A program made the position numbers and the translations under genes. Below are positions 17,382 to 26,507 of a stretch of DNA of 64,000 nucleotides, piece after piece. Source of the stretch: Sphingobacterium thalpophilum (GTDB taxonomy: Bacteria > Bacteroidota > Bacteroidia > Sphingobacteriales > Sphingobacteriaceae); assembly GCF_038396785.1 (NCBI RefSeq), contig NZ_CP151087.1, positions 2,728,001 through 2,792,000 of the forward strand, in the 5' to 3' direction. Under the pieces are notes generated by a model. It was not told the origin of the DNA. It saw only the letters and a list, made by a program, of their open reading frames with translations, and searched no databases. Numbering within the stretch: the stretch's first letter is position 1; each line of letters opens with the position of its first letter.

Positions 17382-18116
17382 TTAGATTAAGTAGAAGAAC
17401 GTAAATACGAATACCCACACTAAATCCACAAAGTGCCAATATAAACCTACTTTCTCGATCATAAGATAAGAACCACGGTTTTCGAATGTATTATTTAATG
17501 TCATACATAGAATGATGATATTCAAAATAATACCCACAGTAACGTGGAAACCGTGAAAACCAGTAATTGTAAAGAACAAGTTAGCAAATTGCAAGGCCGA
17601 AGTGTAAGAAATGTCATGTGTGAAATATGGCATTAATGCTGTTTTGATGGCATCACCTTCCAAACCTGTTGCTGGATTTTTACCAAACCAGAAACCCATG
17701 TGGTGTAAGTGAGTCCACTCGATAGCCTGACAACCTACGAAACAGATACCTCCCAAAATAGTCCAAAGCATCCATTTAACAACTTCATTCTTTTGGTTAC
17801 GGTGACCAGCTTCCACGGCCAAAACCATAGTTACAGATGACATAATCAAAATAAAGGTCATTAAACCGACAAATACCAACGGTTGACCATGTTCTGCAAT
17901 TCCTGGGATAGATTGGAAGATCTTATCAGGATCAGGCCATGTTGGATGAGAAAAGCGTTGTGCGCCGTAATAAACCAAAAATGCAGAAAATGTGAAGGCA
18001 TCCCCTACCAAGAAAAACCACATCATGATTTTTCCATACTCTAAGTTCCAAGGTGATTTCCCACCATTCCATGGACCAGTTTTTACCTTATCCAATTGCG
18101 ATACTGTTGTACTCAT
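17382..18116 (-). CDS. Cytochrome c oxidase subunit III (244-aa copy)
   Basis: A subunit III paralog of 244 residues with about six to seven membrane helices. KIMMWFFLVGDAFTFSAFL near residue 30, ITGFHGFHVTVGIILN and a final YWHFVDLVWVFVFTFFYL are typical of the family. Subunit III protects and stabilises the catalytic core of subunit I and helps proton uptake. It lies 9 bases after a shorter subunit III gene; two adjacent genes of this kind are normal in Bacteroidota. Confidence 0.92.
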   Translation of the reverse strand: MSTTVSQLDKVKTGPWNGGKSPWNLEYGKIMMWFFLVGDAFTFSAFLVYYGAQRFSHPTWPDPDKIFQSIPGIAEHGQPLVFVGLMTFILIMSSVTMVLAVEAGHRNQKNEVVKWMLWTILGGICFVGCQAIEWTHLHHMGFWFGKNPATGLEGDAIKTALMPYFTHDISYTSALQFANLFFTITGFHGFHVTVGIILNIIILCMTLNNTFENRGSYLMIEKVGLYWHFVDLVWVFVFTFFYLI

Positions 18117-18125
18117 TGTTTACTA

Positions 18126-18707
18126 TTATTGATTCAAAAGTAAGAAAACATATATATAAATCCATAAAAGATCGAGAAAATGCCAAAAAATACTGGCAAG
18201 ATCCATGCGGAAAAGATTGCCGTCTTTAGGAAGTTTGTTAATTCCTATAATCGCGCCAATCAAAACGATCAACCCCGCAATAATATGCGCCAAGTGCATC
18301 CAGATAAAAACGTAAATAAAAGATTGCGATGCATTGTTATTCACAAAATAAACACCCCTATCGATCAATACATTCCAAGCATGAACTTGCAAGGCAAAAA
18401 ATACAACTCCCAAAATAAAAGTTGCTATCAAAAACAACCGCTGTTTGGAAGACTCGCCATTTTTAGCCGCTTTATGTGCTAAAAACATCGTTAGACTACT
18501 AACCACAATCACCAAGGTACTATATAAAAGTGCATTTGGCAATAGGGTCTTAATCCCTTTGTCCACGCCGCTCGCTGTATATACAATGAAACCACTGGAT
18601 AACGCCGCAAACATCATGAACATACCCAACATACCCAACCATAGGTTGAACTTTTGGGCTTTTCTCTGTACTAACTTCTCGTCAGTTTGTGCTTGTATAT
18701 CTAACAT
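18126..18707 (-). CDS. Cytochrome c oxidase subunit III (193-aa copy)
   Basis: A shorter subunit III of 193 residues with five membrane helices and the C-terminal family motif FWHFLDLLWIYIYVFLLL; WMHLAHIIAGLIVLIGAI precedes it. The first two helices of the seven-helix form are missing, as in short caa3/bo3 type subunits. Its ATG overlaps the stop of ctaB by one base (TAATG), so translation is coupled. It and the 244-residue copy are distinct proteins, not recent duplicates. Confidence 0.9.
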   Translation of the reverse strand: MLDIQAQTDEKLVQRKAQKFNLWLGMLGMFMMFAALSSGFIVYTASGVDKGIKTLLPNALLYSTLVIVVSSLTMFLAHKAAKNGESSKQRLFLIATFILGVVFFALQVHAWNVLIDRGVYFVNNNASQSFIYVFIWMHLAHIIAGLIVLIGAIIGINKLPKDGNLFRMDLASIFWHFLDLLWIYIYVFLLLNQ

Positions 18708-19612
18708 TATTTCAACGGAATAAAGTTAAGCAATAATACGAGTTGTGTCACAGGTAAATAAATAAATGAGGTAAACATCACTTTCTTCGCTGAAGGAATA
18801 TCACAATTCTTAAACAGCAAATAACCGTAATAACCAAACATTATTCCACCGACCACGGATACAATCGTAAACCAAATTCCACCAAAGCCAAAATGATAAG
18901 GTATAAAACCTGCAGGTATCATAAACAAACCTGAAATGAATACCATAAACGCAGATATCTTATCACGTTTTGTCGTCGGCAATAAGCGAAAGCCCGCTAA
19001 TTTATAGTCATCATCCACAACCCAGGCAATTGCCCAGAAATGCGGAAACTGCCATAAAAACTGAATAGCAAACAACACAAAGGGAATAATAATAATTGCC
19101 GCTTCGTTATGTCCACTATAGTAGGCTAAATCGTCTTGCGAAAAGGCTGCATAATATCCAATTAATGGCGGAAATGCACCCGGAAACGCGCCGACAAACA
19201 CTGCTATTGGTGATTTTCTTTTTAATGGTGTATAGATAAAGGCGTAAAGAAGGATACAGAAAACCGACAGCAGACCAGCGACAAAATTTAAACGAACAAG
19301 CACCAAGGTTCCTAAGATGCCCATAAAGACACTCAATACCAAAGCCTGTCCTGTTGTCATGCGGCCTGATGGCAACGGTCTGTCCTCCGTACGTTTCATC
19401 AGTTTATCCAAATCCTTTTCAATGATCTCATTAAAACCGTTGGCAGAACCTGTCACCAGAAAACCACCTATAGTCAACAATAACCAATTGAACCAGAATA
19501 TATCACCCTGTTGTTTTGATCCTATCAGAAAAGCAATTGACGCGGAAAATACGACCGTCAATGTAAGTCTCAACTTAACAAGCTTTTTGAAATCTGAAAT
19601 AAATTCTTTCAT
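18707..19612 (-). CDS. ctaB: Protoheme IX farnesyltransferase (heme O synthase)
   Basis: CtaB attaches a farnesyl group to protoheme, giving heme O, the precursor of heme A for the oxidase. It is a UbiA-family prenyltransferase of about 301 residues with nine membrane helices. The first Asp-rich motif is in NEIIEKDLDKLMKRTEDRP, followed by LPSGRM; the second is AIAWVVDDDYKLAGFRLLP. I chose the ATG at 19612; a GTG at 19651 in frame would add 13 residues but the normal N-terminus begins with the ATG. ctaA is 73 bases upstream. Confidence 0.93.
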   Translation of the reverse strand: MKEFISDFKKLVKLRLTLTVVFSASIAFLIGSKQQGDIFWFNWLLLTIGGFLVTGSANGFNEIIEKDLDKLMKRTEDRPLPSGRMTTGQALVLSVFMGILGTLVLVRLNFVAGLLSVFCILLYAFIYTPLKRKSPIAVFVGAFPGAFPPLIGYYAAFSQDDLAYYSGHNEAAIIIIPFVLFAIQFLWQFPHFWAIAWVVDDDYKLAGFRLLPTTKRDKISAFMVFISGLFMIPAGFIPYHFGFGGIWFTIVSVVGGIMFGYYGYLLFKNCDIPSAKKVMFTSFIYLPVTQLVLLLNFIPLK

Positions 19613-19685
19613 AACTAAAAGAGACCTCCTACTATCAGTGTAATTAAACACGTACTTTTAAACATAAACATCCCGAATTCCAAGA

Positions 19686-20729
19686 TTAGTGCCTTTGCTT
19701 GTTTAACAATAACAACAGGTAGAACTGTGCCCCAAATAAGAGCGTAGCTACCACCAAATGCGTTGTCTGTGCAAATGCAGGTATTGCAAATCGAGCTAAG
19801 ATAATTCCTGATAGCATTTGGATACCCACTAGAATCAATGCGATTAAAGCAAATTTATATTGCTTAGAACCCGTATTAAAACTCGTGCGGACCAAAAAGA
19901 ATAATACAATAACTAAAATCAAAGAACAATATGCCAACCAGCGATGTAACTCAAACTGTTGGCCAATAGTTGTTATAAAATCAGTCCGGGCTATCGTTGA
20001 ACCGGTTAATAAATCAACCTCCTCTCGAACTCCCGTTCCGACAATTACCTGTGTTAGCATCAATAAAATTGAAGCAATAGCAAGCCCTTTTAATATACCC
20101 AAAGAACGATTGACCAGTAAGGTCTTGTTTCGCAAAGTAACTGCTTTGAAATATGTATAAATACTAATACAAACAATTACAATGGCTAAGAGCATATGTA
20201 CCGTAATAATCCAGGGCATCAGATTTGTCGATACAACGATCGATCCCAGCCAAGCCTGAAGTACGACAACAAAAAGATTAATCACTGACCAAACAACGAT
20301 CGAGCTTTTTGATTTTAAATAGGTGAAAGAATAAATAGCTGTAAATAACAAACAGAATCCGGAAACAACGCCTACCAACCGATTGATATATTCCGTCCAA
20401 GTTTTCGCAACATTAAACTCTTCATGCTGCAAAATACTCTTATCGGTACGGAGCTTGTAAGCCATTTCCTTATCGCCGAAAAATTCTACAATTTTCGCGA
20501 AACGTTCGTTCTTCTTTGCTCTTCCTTCAATATAATGCTGTTCATATCCTTGAGGTAATTGGGAGATATCTGTTGGAGGAATAATACGGTTAAAACATCT
20601 TGGCCAATCTGGGCATCCCATTCCTGACCCTGTACTCCGAACAACTCCGCCAGCAATAATGACCAAAAACAACACAATGATCGTTATAAAATTGGTCTTT
20701 ATAAATCGCTTCTCAGCTGCTGGAAACAT
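19686..20729 (-). CDS. ctaA: Heme A synthase (COX15/CtaA)
   Basis: CtaA oxidises the C8 methyl of heme O to a formyl, giving heme A. The 347-residue protein has eight membrane helices in two four-helix halves. The first half shows GGVVRSTGSGMGCPDWPRCF, with a Cys pair near the outer loop, and EYINRLVGV carrying a His-free variant region; ITVHMLLAI and FELHRWLAY hold heme-ligand His residues. The ATG at 20729 is preferred: it follows AGAGGTAGGGG closely, while the in-frame ATG at 20765 lies inside the hairpin 20764-20797. It opens the second half of the respiratory cluster. Confidence 0.92.
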   Translation of the reverse strand: MFPAAEKRFIKTNFITIIVLFLVIIAGGVVRSTGSGMGCPDWPRCFNRIIPPTDISQLPQGYEQHYIEGRAKKNERFAKIVEFFGDKEMAYKLRTDKSILQHEEFNVAKTWTEYINRLVGVVSGFCLLFTAIYSFTYLKSKSSIVVWSVINLFVVVLQAWLGSIVVSTNLMPWIITVHMLLAIVIVCISIYTYFKAVTLRNKTLLVNRSLGILKGLAIASILLMLTQVIVGTGVREEVDLLTGSTIARTDFITTIGQQFELHRWLAYCSLILVIVLFFLVRTSFNTGSKQYKFALIALILVGIQMLSGIILARFAIPAFAQTTHLVVATLLFGAQFYLLLLLNKQRH

Positions 20730-20763
20730 AATACTACCCCTACCTCTTAAAATACAAACTTCC

Positions 20764-20797
20764 ATAAAATAGAGTAGGAATTCCTACTCTATTTTAT
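20764..20797. terminator. Perfect palindrome between oxidase subunit I and ctaA
   Basis: Arms of 17 bases meet at 20780/20781 (ATAAAATAGAGTAGGAA and its complement). An AT-rich end with T on the minus strand makes it a likely partial terminator, so that actA-coxA and ctaA-DUF420 can be expressed at different levels. Confidence 0.75.
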
Positions 20798-20806
20798 AAG
20801 ATTTTA

Positions 20807-22696
20807 TTAGTCTTTTCTACCATTTTGAGCATTCCATTCTGCCTGGATACGCTCAGCTTCCTCGTCTCCTTCGAAATCATGAGGCAAATTAGAGCTCATT
20901 GTTTCAGAGAAAGGAACACTTTGAGGAATAAAATCCTCACCATGACCTGGCTTACTGTAATCGTAAGGCCAACGGTGTACAGTTGGAATTTCTCCTGGCC
21001 AGTTACCATGGATATGCTCTACTGGAGTAGTCCATTCCAATGTGTTTGACTGCCAAGGGTTTTGTGGGGCTTTTTTACCGAAGAAAATCGATGTAAAGAA
21101 GTTCCACAAGAAAGCTACCTGACCTAAAGCAGCGATGATTGCAGCCCATGTTACCAATTTGTTGACAGAAACCCATTTCGCCATGAAAGCAAACTCTGTA
21201 AATGCATAGTAACGGCGAGGCACACCATCGATACCCATAAAGTGCATTGGGAAGAATACCATGTAAGCACCAATGAAAGTCAACCAGAAGTGTAAATAAC
21301 CCAATTTTGTGTTCATCATACGACCGAACATCTTAGGATACCAGTGGTAAACACCACAAAGCATACCGAAGATTGACGCCGATCCCATTACCAAGTGGAA
21401 GTGGGCAACAACAAAATACGTATCGTGTAAGTTGATATCTAACGCTGCATTACCTAGGAACAATCCTGTCAAACCACCAGAGATAAAGAACGATACCAAA
21501 CCGATAGCAAACATCATCGCTGGAGTGAAACGGATATTACCTTTCCACAACGTTGCAAGATAGTTAAACGCTTTTACAGCAGAAGGAACCGCGATAATCA
21601 ATGTTGTAATCATAAATACACCACCCAAGAACGGGTTCATACCTGTTACAAACATGTGGTGACCCCATACGATAAACGATAATACGGTGATACCGATCAA
21701 TGAATAAACCATTGCATGGTAACCAAAGATTGGTTTACGTGAGTTGGTCGCAATAACCTCAGAAGTTAAACCTAAAGCAGGCATAACAACGATATATACC
21801 TCAGGGTGACCTAAGAACCAGAACAAGTGTTGGAACAAAATTGGTGAACCACCTTCGTTCGGTAAAATTTGTCCTTGAACAACAAGATCCGACAAATAGA
21901 ATGACGTACCAGCAGCACGGTCAAAAATCAGAAGAACAACCGCCGAAACCAATACTGGGAATGACAACATACCCACGATAGCAGTTAAGAAGAACGCCCA
22001 GATTGTCAAAGGCATTTTCCATAAGTCCATTCCTTTTGTACGCATGTTCAAAATTGTACTTACATAGTTAATACCACCGATCAACTGTGAAGCTACAAAT
22101 AGAACCATACTCACCAACCACAAAGTCATACCAGTTGCAGATCCTGCGATTGCAGTAGGAACAGCCGATAGTGGGGGATAGATTGTCCAACCAGCAGAAG
22201 CAGGTCCACTTTCTACGAAGAACGATGCAACCATAATCACTGATGCTACAAAGAACAACCAGTAAGATAACATGTTCATAAAAGGAGATGCCATATCGCG
22301 TGCTCCGATTTGATATGGAATCAATAAGTTACTAAAAGTACCTGATAGACCAGCCGTTAACACGAAGAATACCATAACGGTACCGTGAATGGTTACCAAG
22401 GAAAGGAAAAACTCCGGTTTTATACGACCGCCTTCAGCCCATTTACCCAAGAATACTTCTAATATAGGGAACTCTTTATCCGGCCATGCTAATTGGATAC
22501 GGAATAATACTGATAAAAGCATCGCAAAAACTGCCATGATGATACCAGTGATCAAGAATTGCTTAGCAATCATCTTGTGGTCACCCGAGAAGATATACTT
22601 TCTGATGAACGACTCCTCGTGATGATGGCCGTGCGAATCGTGATGTTCAGCGCTATGCGATATTACTGTACTTGACATATTCGATTTTATATTCAA
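20807..22696 (-). CDS. ctaD: Cytochrome c oxidase subunit I
   Basis: The catalytic subunit of an aa3-type oxidase, 629 residues, with twelve core membrane helices. Ligands are all visible: the low-spin heme His in VTIHGTVMVFF, GHPEVYIVVMPALG with the CuB His and the cross-linked Tyr, the two further CuB ligands in VWGHHMFVTGM, and HDTYFVVAHFHLVMG with the heme a3 and second heme a His. IGARDMASPFMN holds the D-channel entry. The N-terminus is His-rich (HSAEHHDSHGHHHEE). It follows subunit II by 10 bases and ends before a strong hairpin. Confidence 0.97.
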   Translation of the reverse strand: MNIKSNMSSTVISHSAEHHDSHGHHHEESFIRKYIFSGDHKMIAKQFLITGIIMAVFAMLLSVLFRIQLAWPDKEFPILEVFLGKWAEGGRIKPEFFLSLVTIHGTVMVFFVLTAGLSGTFSNLLIPYQIGARDMASPFMNMLSYWLFFVASVIMVASFFVESGPASAGWTIYPPLSAVPTAIAGSATGMTLWLVSMVLFVASQLIGGINYVSTILNMRTKGMDLWKMPLTIWAFFLTAIVGMLSFPVLVSAVVLLIFDRAAGTSFYLSDLVVQGQILPNEGGSPILFQHLFWFLGHPEVYIVVMPALGLTSEVIATNSRKPIFGYHAMVYSLIGITVLSFIVWGHHMFVTGMNPFLGGVFMITTLIIAVPSAVKAFNYLATLWKGNIRFTPAMMFAIGLVSFFISGGLTGLFLGNAALDINLHDTYFVVAHFHLVMGSASIFGMLCGVYHWYPKMFGRMMNTKLGYLHFWLTFIGAYMVFFPMHFMGIDGVPRRYYAFTEFAFMAKWVSVNKLVTWAAIIAALGQVAFLWNFFTSIFFGKKAPQNPWQSNTLEWTTPVEHIHGNWPGEIPTVHRWPYDYSKPGHGEDFIPQSVPFSETMSSNLPHDFEGDEEAERIQAEWNAQNGRKD

Positions 22697-22706
22697 AAAT
22701 TCTTAA

Positions 22707-24044
22707 TTAGTTCAAAGATGCTGTAACTTGTACGCTATCCTTTTTCACGTTAGCTGTTTTACCGCTGAACTCTTTTTGCAAATCCTCAGTAAAATATTTG
22801 TTTTGTTTAGCTAACCACTCTTTATATTTCTCTTCAGTTACGACAACCACTTTCTTTTGCATGTTGTAGTGACCAGATCCACAGATCTTGTTACACAACA
22901 TCACGAAGTCATAGTTATAATCACCCAAACGATCACGCATCTCTTCTGTTGTAACAGTAGGTGTGAACTGGAAGTAATTGGTCATTCCCGGTACCGCATT
23001 GATCTGAACACGGAAATCAGGAATATAGAAAGAGTGAATAATATCTTTTGAAACGATATGGAAACGAACCGGTTTATTTACAGGCAACCAAATTTCAGAT
23101 CCTTGAATATCATCCCAAGAATTTTTATCATTAAAGTCAATACCGTACGGGTTGGTTGGTGTCGTCATTTTATAATTACGTTTACCAATAATCCCATCTG
23201 AACCAGCATAACGGACATTCCATTGGAATTGCTCGCCTAATACCTCAACTTGTAATGCTGACTTTTGTAGATCCTCAGGAATATTTGTGATTGATCTCCA
23301 TGTAAAGAAACCGAACAATACCAAAACTGTCAAAACAACAGCGGGAACAATTGTCCACAATTTCTCAATTGCATTGTTATGAGGATAATAATAAGCCTGA
23401 CGTTTTGCACGCATGCGATACAAAAATGTAAAAGTCATCAACAAGATGTGTGTGATAACCAATACAAATGTTGTAATTGCAGTCGTAATGATAAACATTG
23501 TATCAATACGCTCACCGTGCTCAGTTACTGCAGATCTCCAATAAGCGGCTCCCCAGTGTACATATGACCAATATACACCGTAAAGGAATACAACCAAGAA
23601 AATGAATAACAATGCCGATTGAAACGTGTTATTCGCAAACGGATTGTATTTACCGTTCATCTTTCTTGTCAATTCATAGATCGAAAGTACTTTACCGATA
23701 ACGGCAACAACTGTACATATAACCAAGAATAACAAGACATAATATGTGAAGTTTTTATAAACCTGAGGGTCTATTTGCTTCACTTCTTCAACAGCAGGAG
23801 CAGCAGCACTAGCTTCTGTAGAAGAACTAGCAGATGCAACAGCAGCAGTACCTGCTGCCGCTGTTGTATCTTTTGCAACCGAATCCGTTGCTGCAGGGGC
23901 AGCCACTGCTGTAGTCGCCGCTTTAGCAGAATCAGATGCTACTGTATCTTGTTGACTTGCTAGGATAGGAGTCGCAAAAAGCAATCCTAGTGCAAGCACA
24001 AAACCCGAGATGGATTTGAATCTATTATTTAATTTAAAGCTCAT
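22707..24044 (-). CDS. ctaC: Cytochrome c oxidase subunit II (CuA subunit)
   Basis: Subunit II takes electrons at CuA and passes them to subunit I. With the ATG at 24044 the protein has 445 residues: a signal peptide ending near 30, an Ala/Ser/Thr-rich linker of about 60 residues, an extra membrane helix (about 100-125), a second and third helix, and the cupredoxin domain with HSFYIPDF and CNKICGSGHYNM (Cys-x3-Cys-x3-His-x2-Met). There is no CxxCH, so unlike caa3 oxidases it lacks a fused cytochrome c. An upstream ATG at 24113 would overlap actF by 26 bases and spoil the signal peptide. Confidence 0.95.
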   Translation of the reverse strand: MSFKLNNRFKSISGFVLALGLLFATPILASQQDTVASDSAKAATTAVAAPAATDSVAKDTTAAAGTAAVASASSSTEASAAAPAVEEVKQIDPQVYKNFTYYVLLFLVICTVVAVIGKVLSIYELTRKMNGKYNPFANNTFQSALLFIFLVVFLYGVYWSYVHWGAAYWRSAVTEHGERIDTMFIITTAITTFVLVITHILLMTFTFLYRMRAKRQAYYYPHNNAIEKLWTIVPAVVLTVLVLFGFFTWRSITNIPEDLQKSALQVEVLGEQFQWNVRYAGSDGIIGKRNYKMTTPTNPYGIDFNDKNSWDDIQGSEIWLPVNKPVRFHIVSKDIIHSFYIPDFRVQINAVPGMTNYFQFTPTVTTEEMRDRLGDYNYDFVMLCNKICGSGHYNMQKKVVVVTEEKYKEWLAKQNKYFTEDLQKEFSGKTANVKKDSVQVTASLN

Positions 24045-24087
24045 TTCTTTTATAACGTTTTTACGTAACCTTCCTTTAAAAGTGAAA

Positions 24088-25323
24088 CTATATCTGATGA
24101 TGCAAACTCTCATCCAAGAAAGGATGATTTTTAGGCACCAATGCTTGTTTACTCAATTTACTCATCACTAAGAAGATGAACAAACCTAAGAAACCAAGTG
24201 CAGTTCCGATTTCAATGATACCAAATCCTCTATGTTCAGCAACAGTACCAGGCATGATCATGATATAATAATCTAGCCAGTGACCAGCCAATAATAGAAT
24301 CGCTACGAACAACATCACGTTTTGTTTCCGTTTCGCATCGCGATCCACTAATAGTAACAATGGTGCCACAAAGTTAATGATAATACTCAACCAAAACCAA
24401 GGTTTGTATTCAGGTTCCCAACGTTTGTAGAAATAAACTGTTTCCTCTGGGATGTTTGAATACCAAATCAACATGAATTGTGCAAACCAAACATAAGTCC
24501 AGAAGATAGAGAAACCGAACATCAATTTACCCAAATCGTGTAAATGATTTTCGTTTACCCAGTTCATATAACCAGCTTTCTTCAATACAACAACGATGAT
24601 CGTGATACATGAAATACCACTTACCCACATTGCTGCAAAGTTATACCAACCGAACATTGTCGAAAACCAGTGTGCCTCTAAAGACATTACTGTATCGAAA
24701 GACCAGATAGGTGTAGTAAAACCGAAGATAACTAAGAAGATTGCCGACAATTTGAATGACTTTTTATAAGAAGTCAATCCACCTTCTAAATCTTCTTTAT
24801 AAGAAAGTTTCGCAAAAATAACGGCAAAAATGCTATATGTACCCATAAACACGACCTGACGGATCAAGAAGAATGGAACATTTAAATAAGCAGATTTACC
24901 TGCGATAATAGGGTCAAAATTTGTACTATGCGGATCAGTGATACCATCTGCATTCCAGTGGTGATATAAGTTATGTGTGGTTAAACCTAAACCTACAATA
25001 ACTAATAAAACTAATGATGCAATTGGTAAAACACTCGCCATAGCCTGAGGTATACGTACCAAACCTGCAGACCATGCAGATTGTGTTACATATTGCAAGG
25101 CAACAAAGAATGTTCCAGCTGCGCATACACATGTAAAGTAATAACCCATCAATAACAAGTTGGCATAAGTACGCTCTACAGTAACGTGATCGCCCGAAAG
25201 CAACCCGAAAGCTACAGCAGCTACGCCTAGTACAACAGCGATAATACTGTACAATTTAGCCTTGCCAGCAAACTCGTATCGCTCGTTGAAATTATAATCG
25301 TGATGATGACTGTGAGTTCCCAT
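24088..25323 (-). CDS. actF: Alternative complex III subunit ActF (quinol:cytochrome c oxidoreductase)
   Basis: An integral membrane subunit of 411 residues with ten helices, related to ActC/NrfD. The N-terminus is His-rich (GTHSHHHDYNF). The C-terminal half has the typical MPGTVAEHRGFG and HWLDYYIMIMP. In alternative complex III, ActF with ActC forms the membrane core that may carry protons. It lies 19 bases after actE; subunit II follows after 43 bases. Confidence 0.92.
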   Translation of the reverse strand: MGTHSHHHDYNFNERYEFAGKAKLYSIIAVVLGVAAVAFGLLSGDHVTVERTYANLLLMGYYFTCVCAAGTFFVALQYVTQSAWSAGLVRIPQAMASVLPIASLVLLVIVGLGLTTHNLYHHWNADGITDPHSTNFDPIIAGKSAYLNVPFFLIRQVVFMGTYSIFAVIFAKLSYKEDLEGGLTSYKKSFKLSAIFLVIFGFTTPIWSFDTVMSLEAHWFSTMFGWYNFAAMWVSGISCITIIVVVLKKAGYMNWVNENHLHDLGKLMFGFSIFWTYVWFAQFMLIWYSNIPEETVYFYKRWEPEYKPWFWLSIIINFVAPLLLLVDRDAKRKQNVMLFVAILLLAGHWLDYYIMIMPGTVAEHRGFGIIEIGTALGFLGLFIFLVMSKLSKQALVPKNHPFLDESLHHQI

Positions 25324-25342
25324 TTATATATCTGATGTTAGA

Positions 25343-25972
25343 TTATTTCTTTTGTAATTCGTGAACATACATAACAACTTTCCATCTCTCCTCTGGAGAC
25401 AATTGAGATGCATGTGATCCCATGGAGTTGTGTCCGTAATAAATTGTATGGTAAATTTTACCATCAGTCAAGTCAGCCATCAAACCACCCCGTGAAGAGC
25501 TCGCTGCATCTGTTCTTTGATAAGATGGTGGCGGAGGAAAGTTCTCTAATTGACGAGTACCTCTTGAATCAGTCACGCTACGGTCTTTCGTGATAGGACC
25601 ATCACCTTTACCTTCTACTCCATGACATATCGAGCAGTAAGTGGTGAACAAAGCTTTACCTTTTTCAAGATTTTCGGCATTTACGACCAAAGGACTTTTT
25701 ACTTCTCTTCCTGCACGTTCATAATCCTCTAATGTATTGGCATACTCAAAACGAGTGAAACCAATTGGATCCGTACCTTTAGGAGGTGCTTGTGCTGTTT
25801 TTCCATCAGCAAAATTCGCATTAGGTTGATCCGGATTGAAAGCAAGCGGATCGTACATGTTACGAGAAAACTCTAAACCTGTACTACGAGTTGTTTTGTC
25901 ACCACAAGAAGAAACAAGTGCTGTCAATGCCACAGCTGCGCATAGCGTTCCAAGTAAATTCTTCTTATTCAT
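25343..25972 (-). CDS. actE: Alternative complex III monoheme cytochrome c, ActE
   Basis: A 209-residue lipoprotein cytochrome. The signal peptide ends at the lipobox ALVSSCGDK. A single heme site YCSICHGVEGKGDG lies in the second half, and the distal Met is in HNSMGSHASQL. I chose the ATG at 25972: it gives a clean lipoprotein signal and overlaps the actD stop as ATGAATAA, an 8-base coupling. It passes electrons from ActA toward the oxidase CuA. Confidence 0.93.
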   Translation of the reverse strand: MNKKNLLGTLCAAVALTALVSSCGDKTTRSTGLEFSRNMYDPLAFNPDQPNANFADGKTAQAPPKGTDPIGFTRFEYANTLEDYERAGREVKSPLVVNAENLEKGKALFTTYCSICHGVEGKGDGPITKDRSVTDSRGTRQLENFPPPPSYQRTDAASSSRGGLMADLTDGKIYHTIYYGHNSMGSHASQLSPEERWKVVMYVHELQKK

Positions 25973-26501
25973 AGCTAACATATTTTCTATCATTGTACTT
26001 AACTTCAACAGCTCCAGCTTCTTTCAATAAGCTATCGATCAAAGCGTGATCTGTATTTTCATTGGCATCTACTGCAAGGATGAAACGATCATCTGTTGCT
26101 CTCAAGTCCATTACACGAGGTGCACGTCCCGGAAATAAGTGGTTACGGAAGAAAAACGTGGCAACCATACCCAAGGCACACAATAAGATCGTAACCTCAA
26201 ATGTAACTGGAACAAAGTTTGGCATACCAAAAGATGGTTTACCACCGATATTCATCGGCCAATCATAGGCCATTGTATAATACAACAAACTAAAACCCAA
26301 TGTCGTTCCTAATGCTCCAAAGCAAAATGCTGCGATAGGCAAGCGAGAAGGTTTCACACCCAGCTTTGCTTCGATGCCGTGAATAGGCATCGGAGTAAAG
26401 CAGTCGTAAATACTTATATTGTTTGCTTGCAATTTGTCGATCCCATGCATCATTTCATCGGGATCCGCAAAACTACCTAATATATATTTTGTATTGCTCA
26501 T
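25965..26501 (-). CDS. actD: Alternative complex III subunit ActD (DUF3341)
   Basis: A 178-residue protein with two membrane helices (about 56-78 and 96-114) and soluble ends, the DUF3341 pattern: YILGSFADPDEMMHGI at the start, CFTPMPIHGIEAKLGVKPSR before helix 1, and RATDDRFILAVDA after helix 2. It peripherally supports the ActC/ActF core. It follows actC by 6 bases and overlaps actE. Confidence 0.92.
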   Translation of the reverse strand: MSNTKYILGSFADPDEMMHGIDKLQANNISIYDCFTPMPIHGIEAKLGVKPSRLPIAAFCFGALGTTLGFSLLYYTMAYDWPMNIGGKPSFGMPNFVPVTFEVTILLCALGMVATFFFRNHLFPGRAPRVMDLRATDDRFILAVDANENTDHALIDSLLKEAGAVEVKYNDRKYVSYE

Positions 26502-26507
26502 TGCTGA

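Noticed and set aside
22707..24113. A 23-residue longer subunit II starting at 24113
   Set aside because: It overlaps the end of actF and puts charged residues before the signal peptide; the ATG at 24044 fits better.
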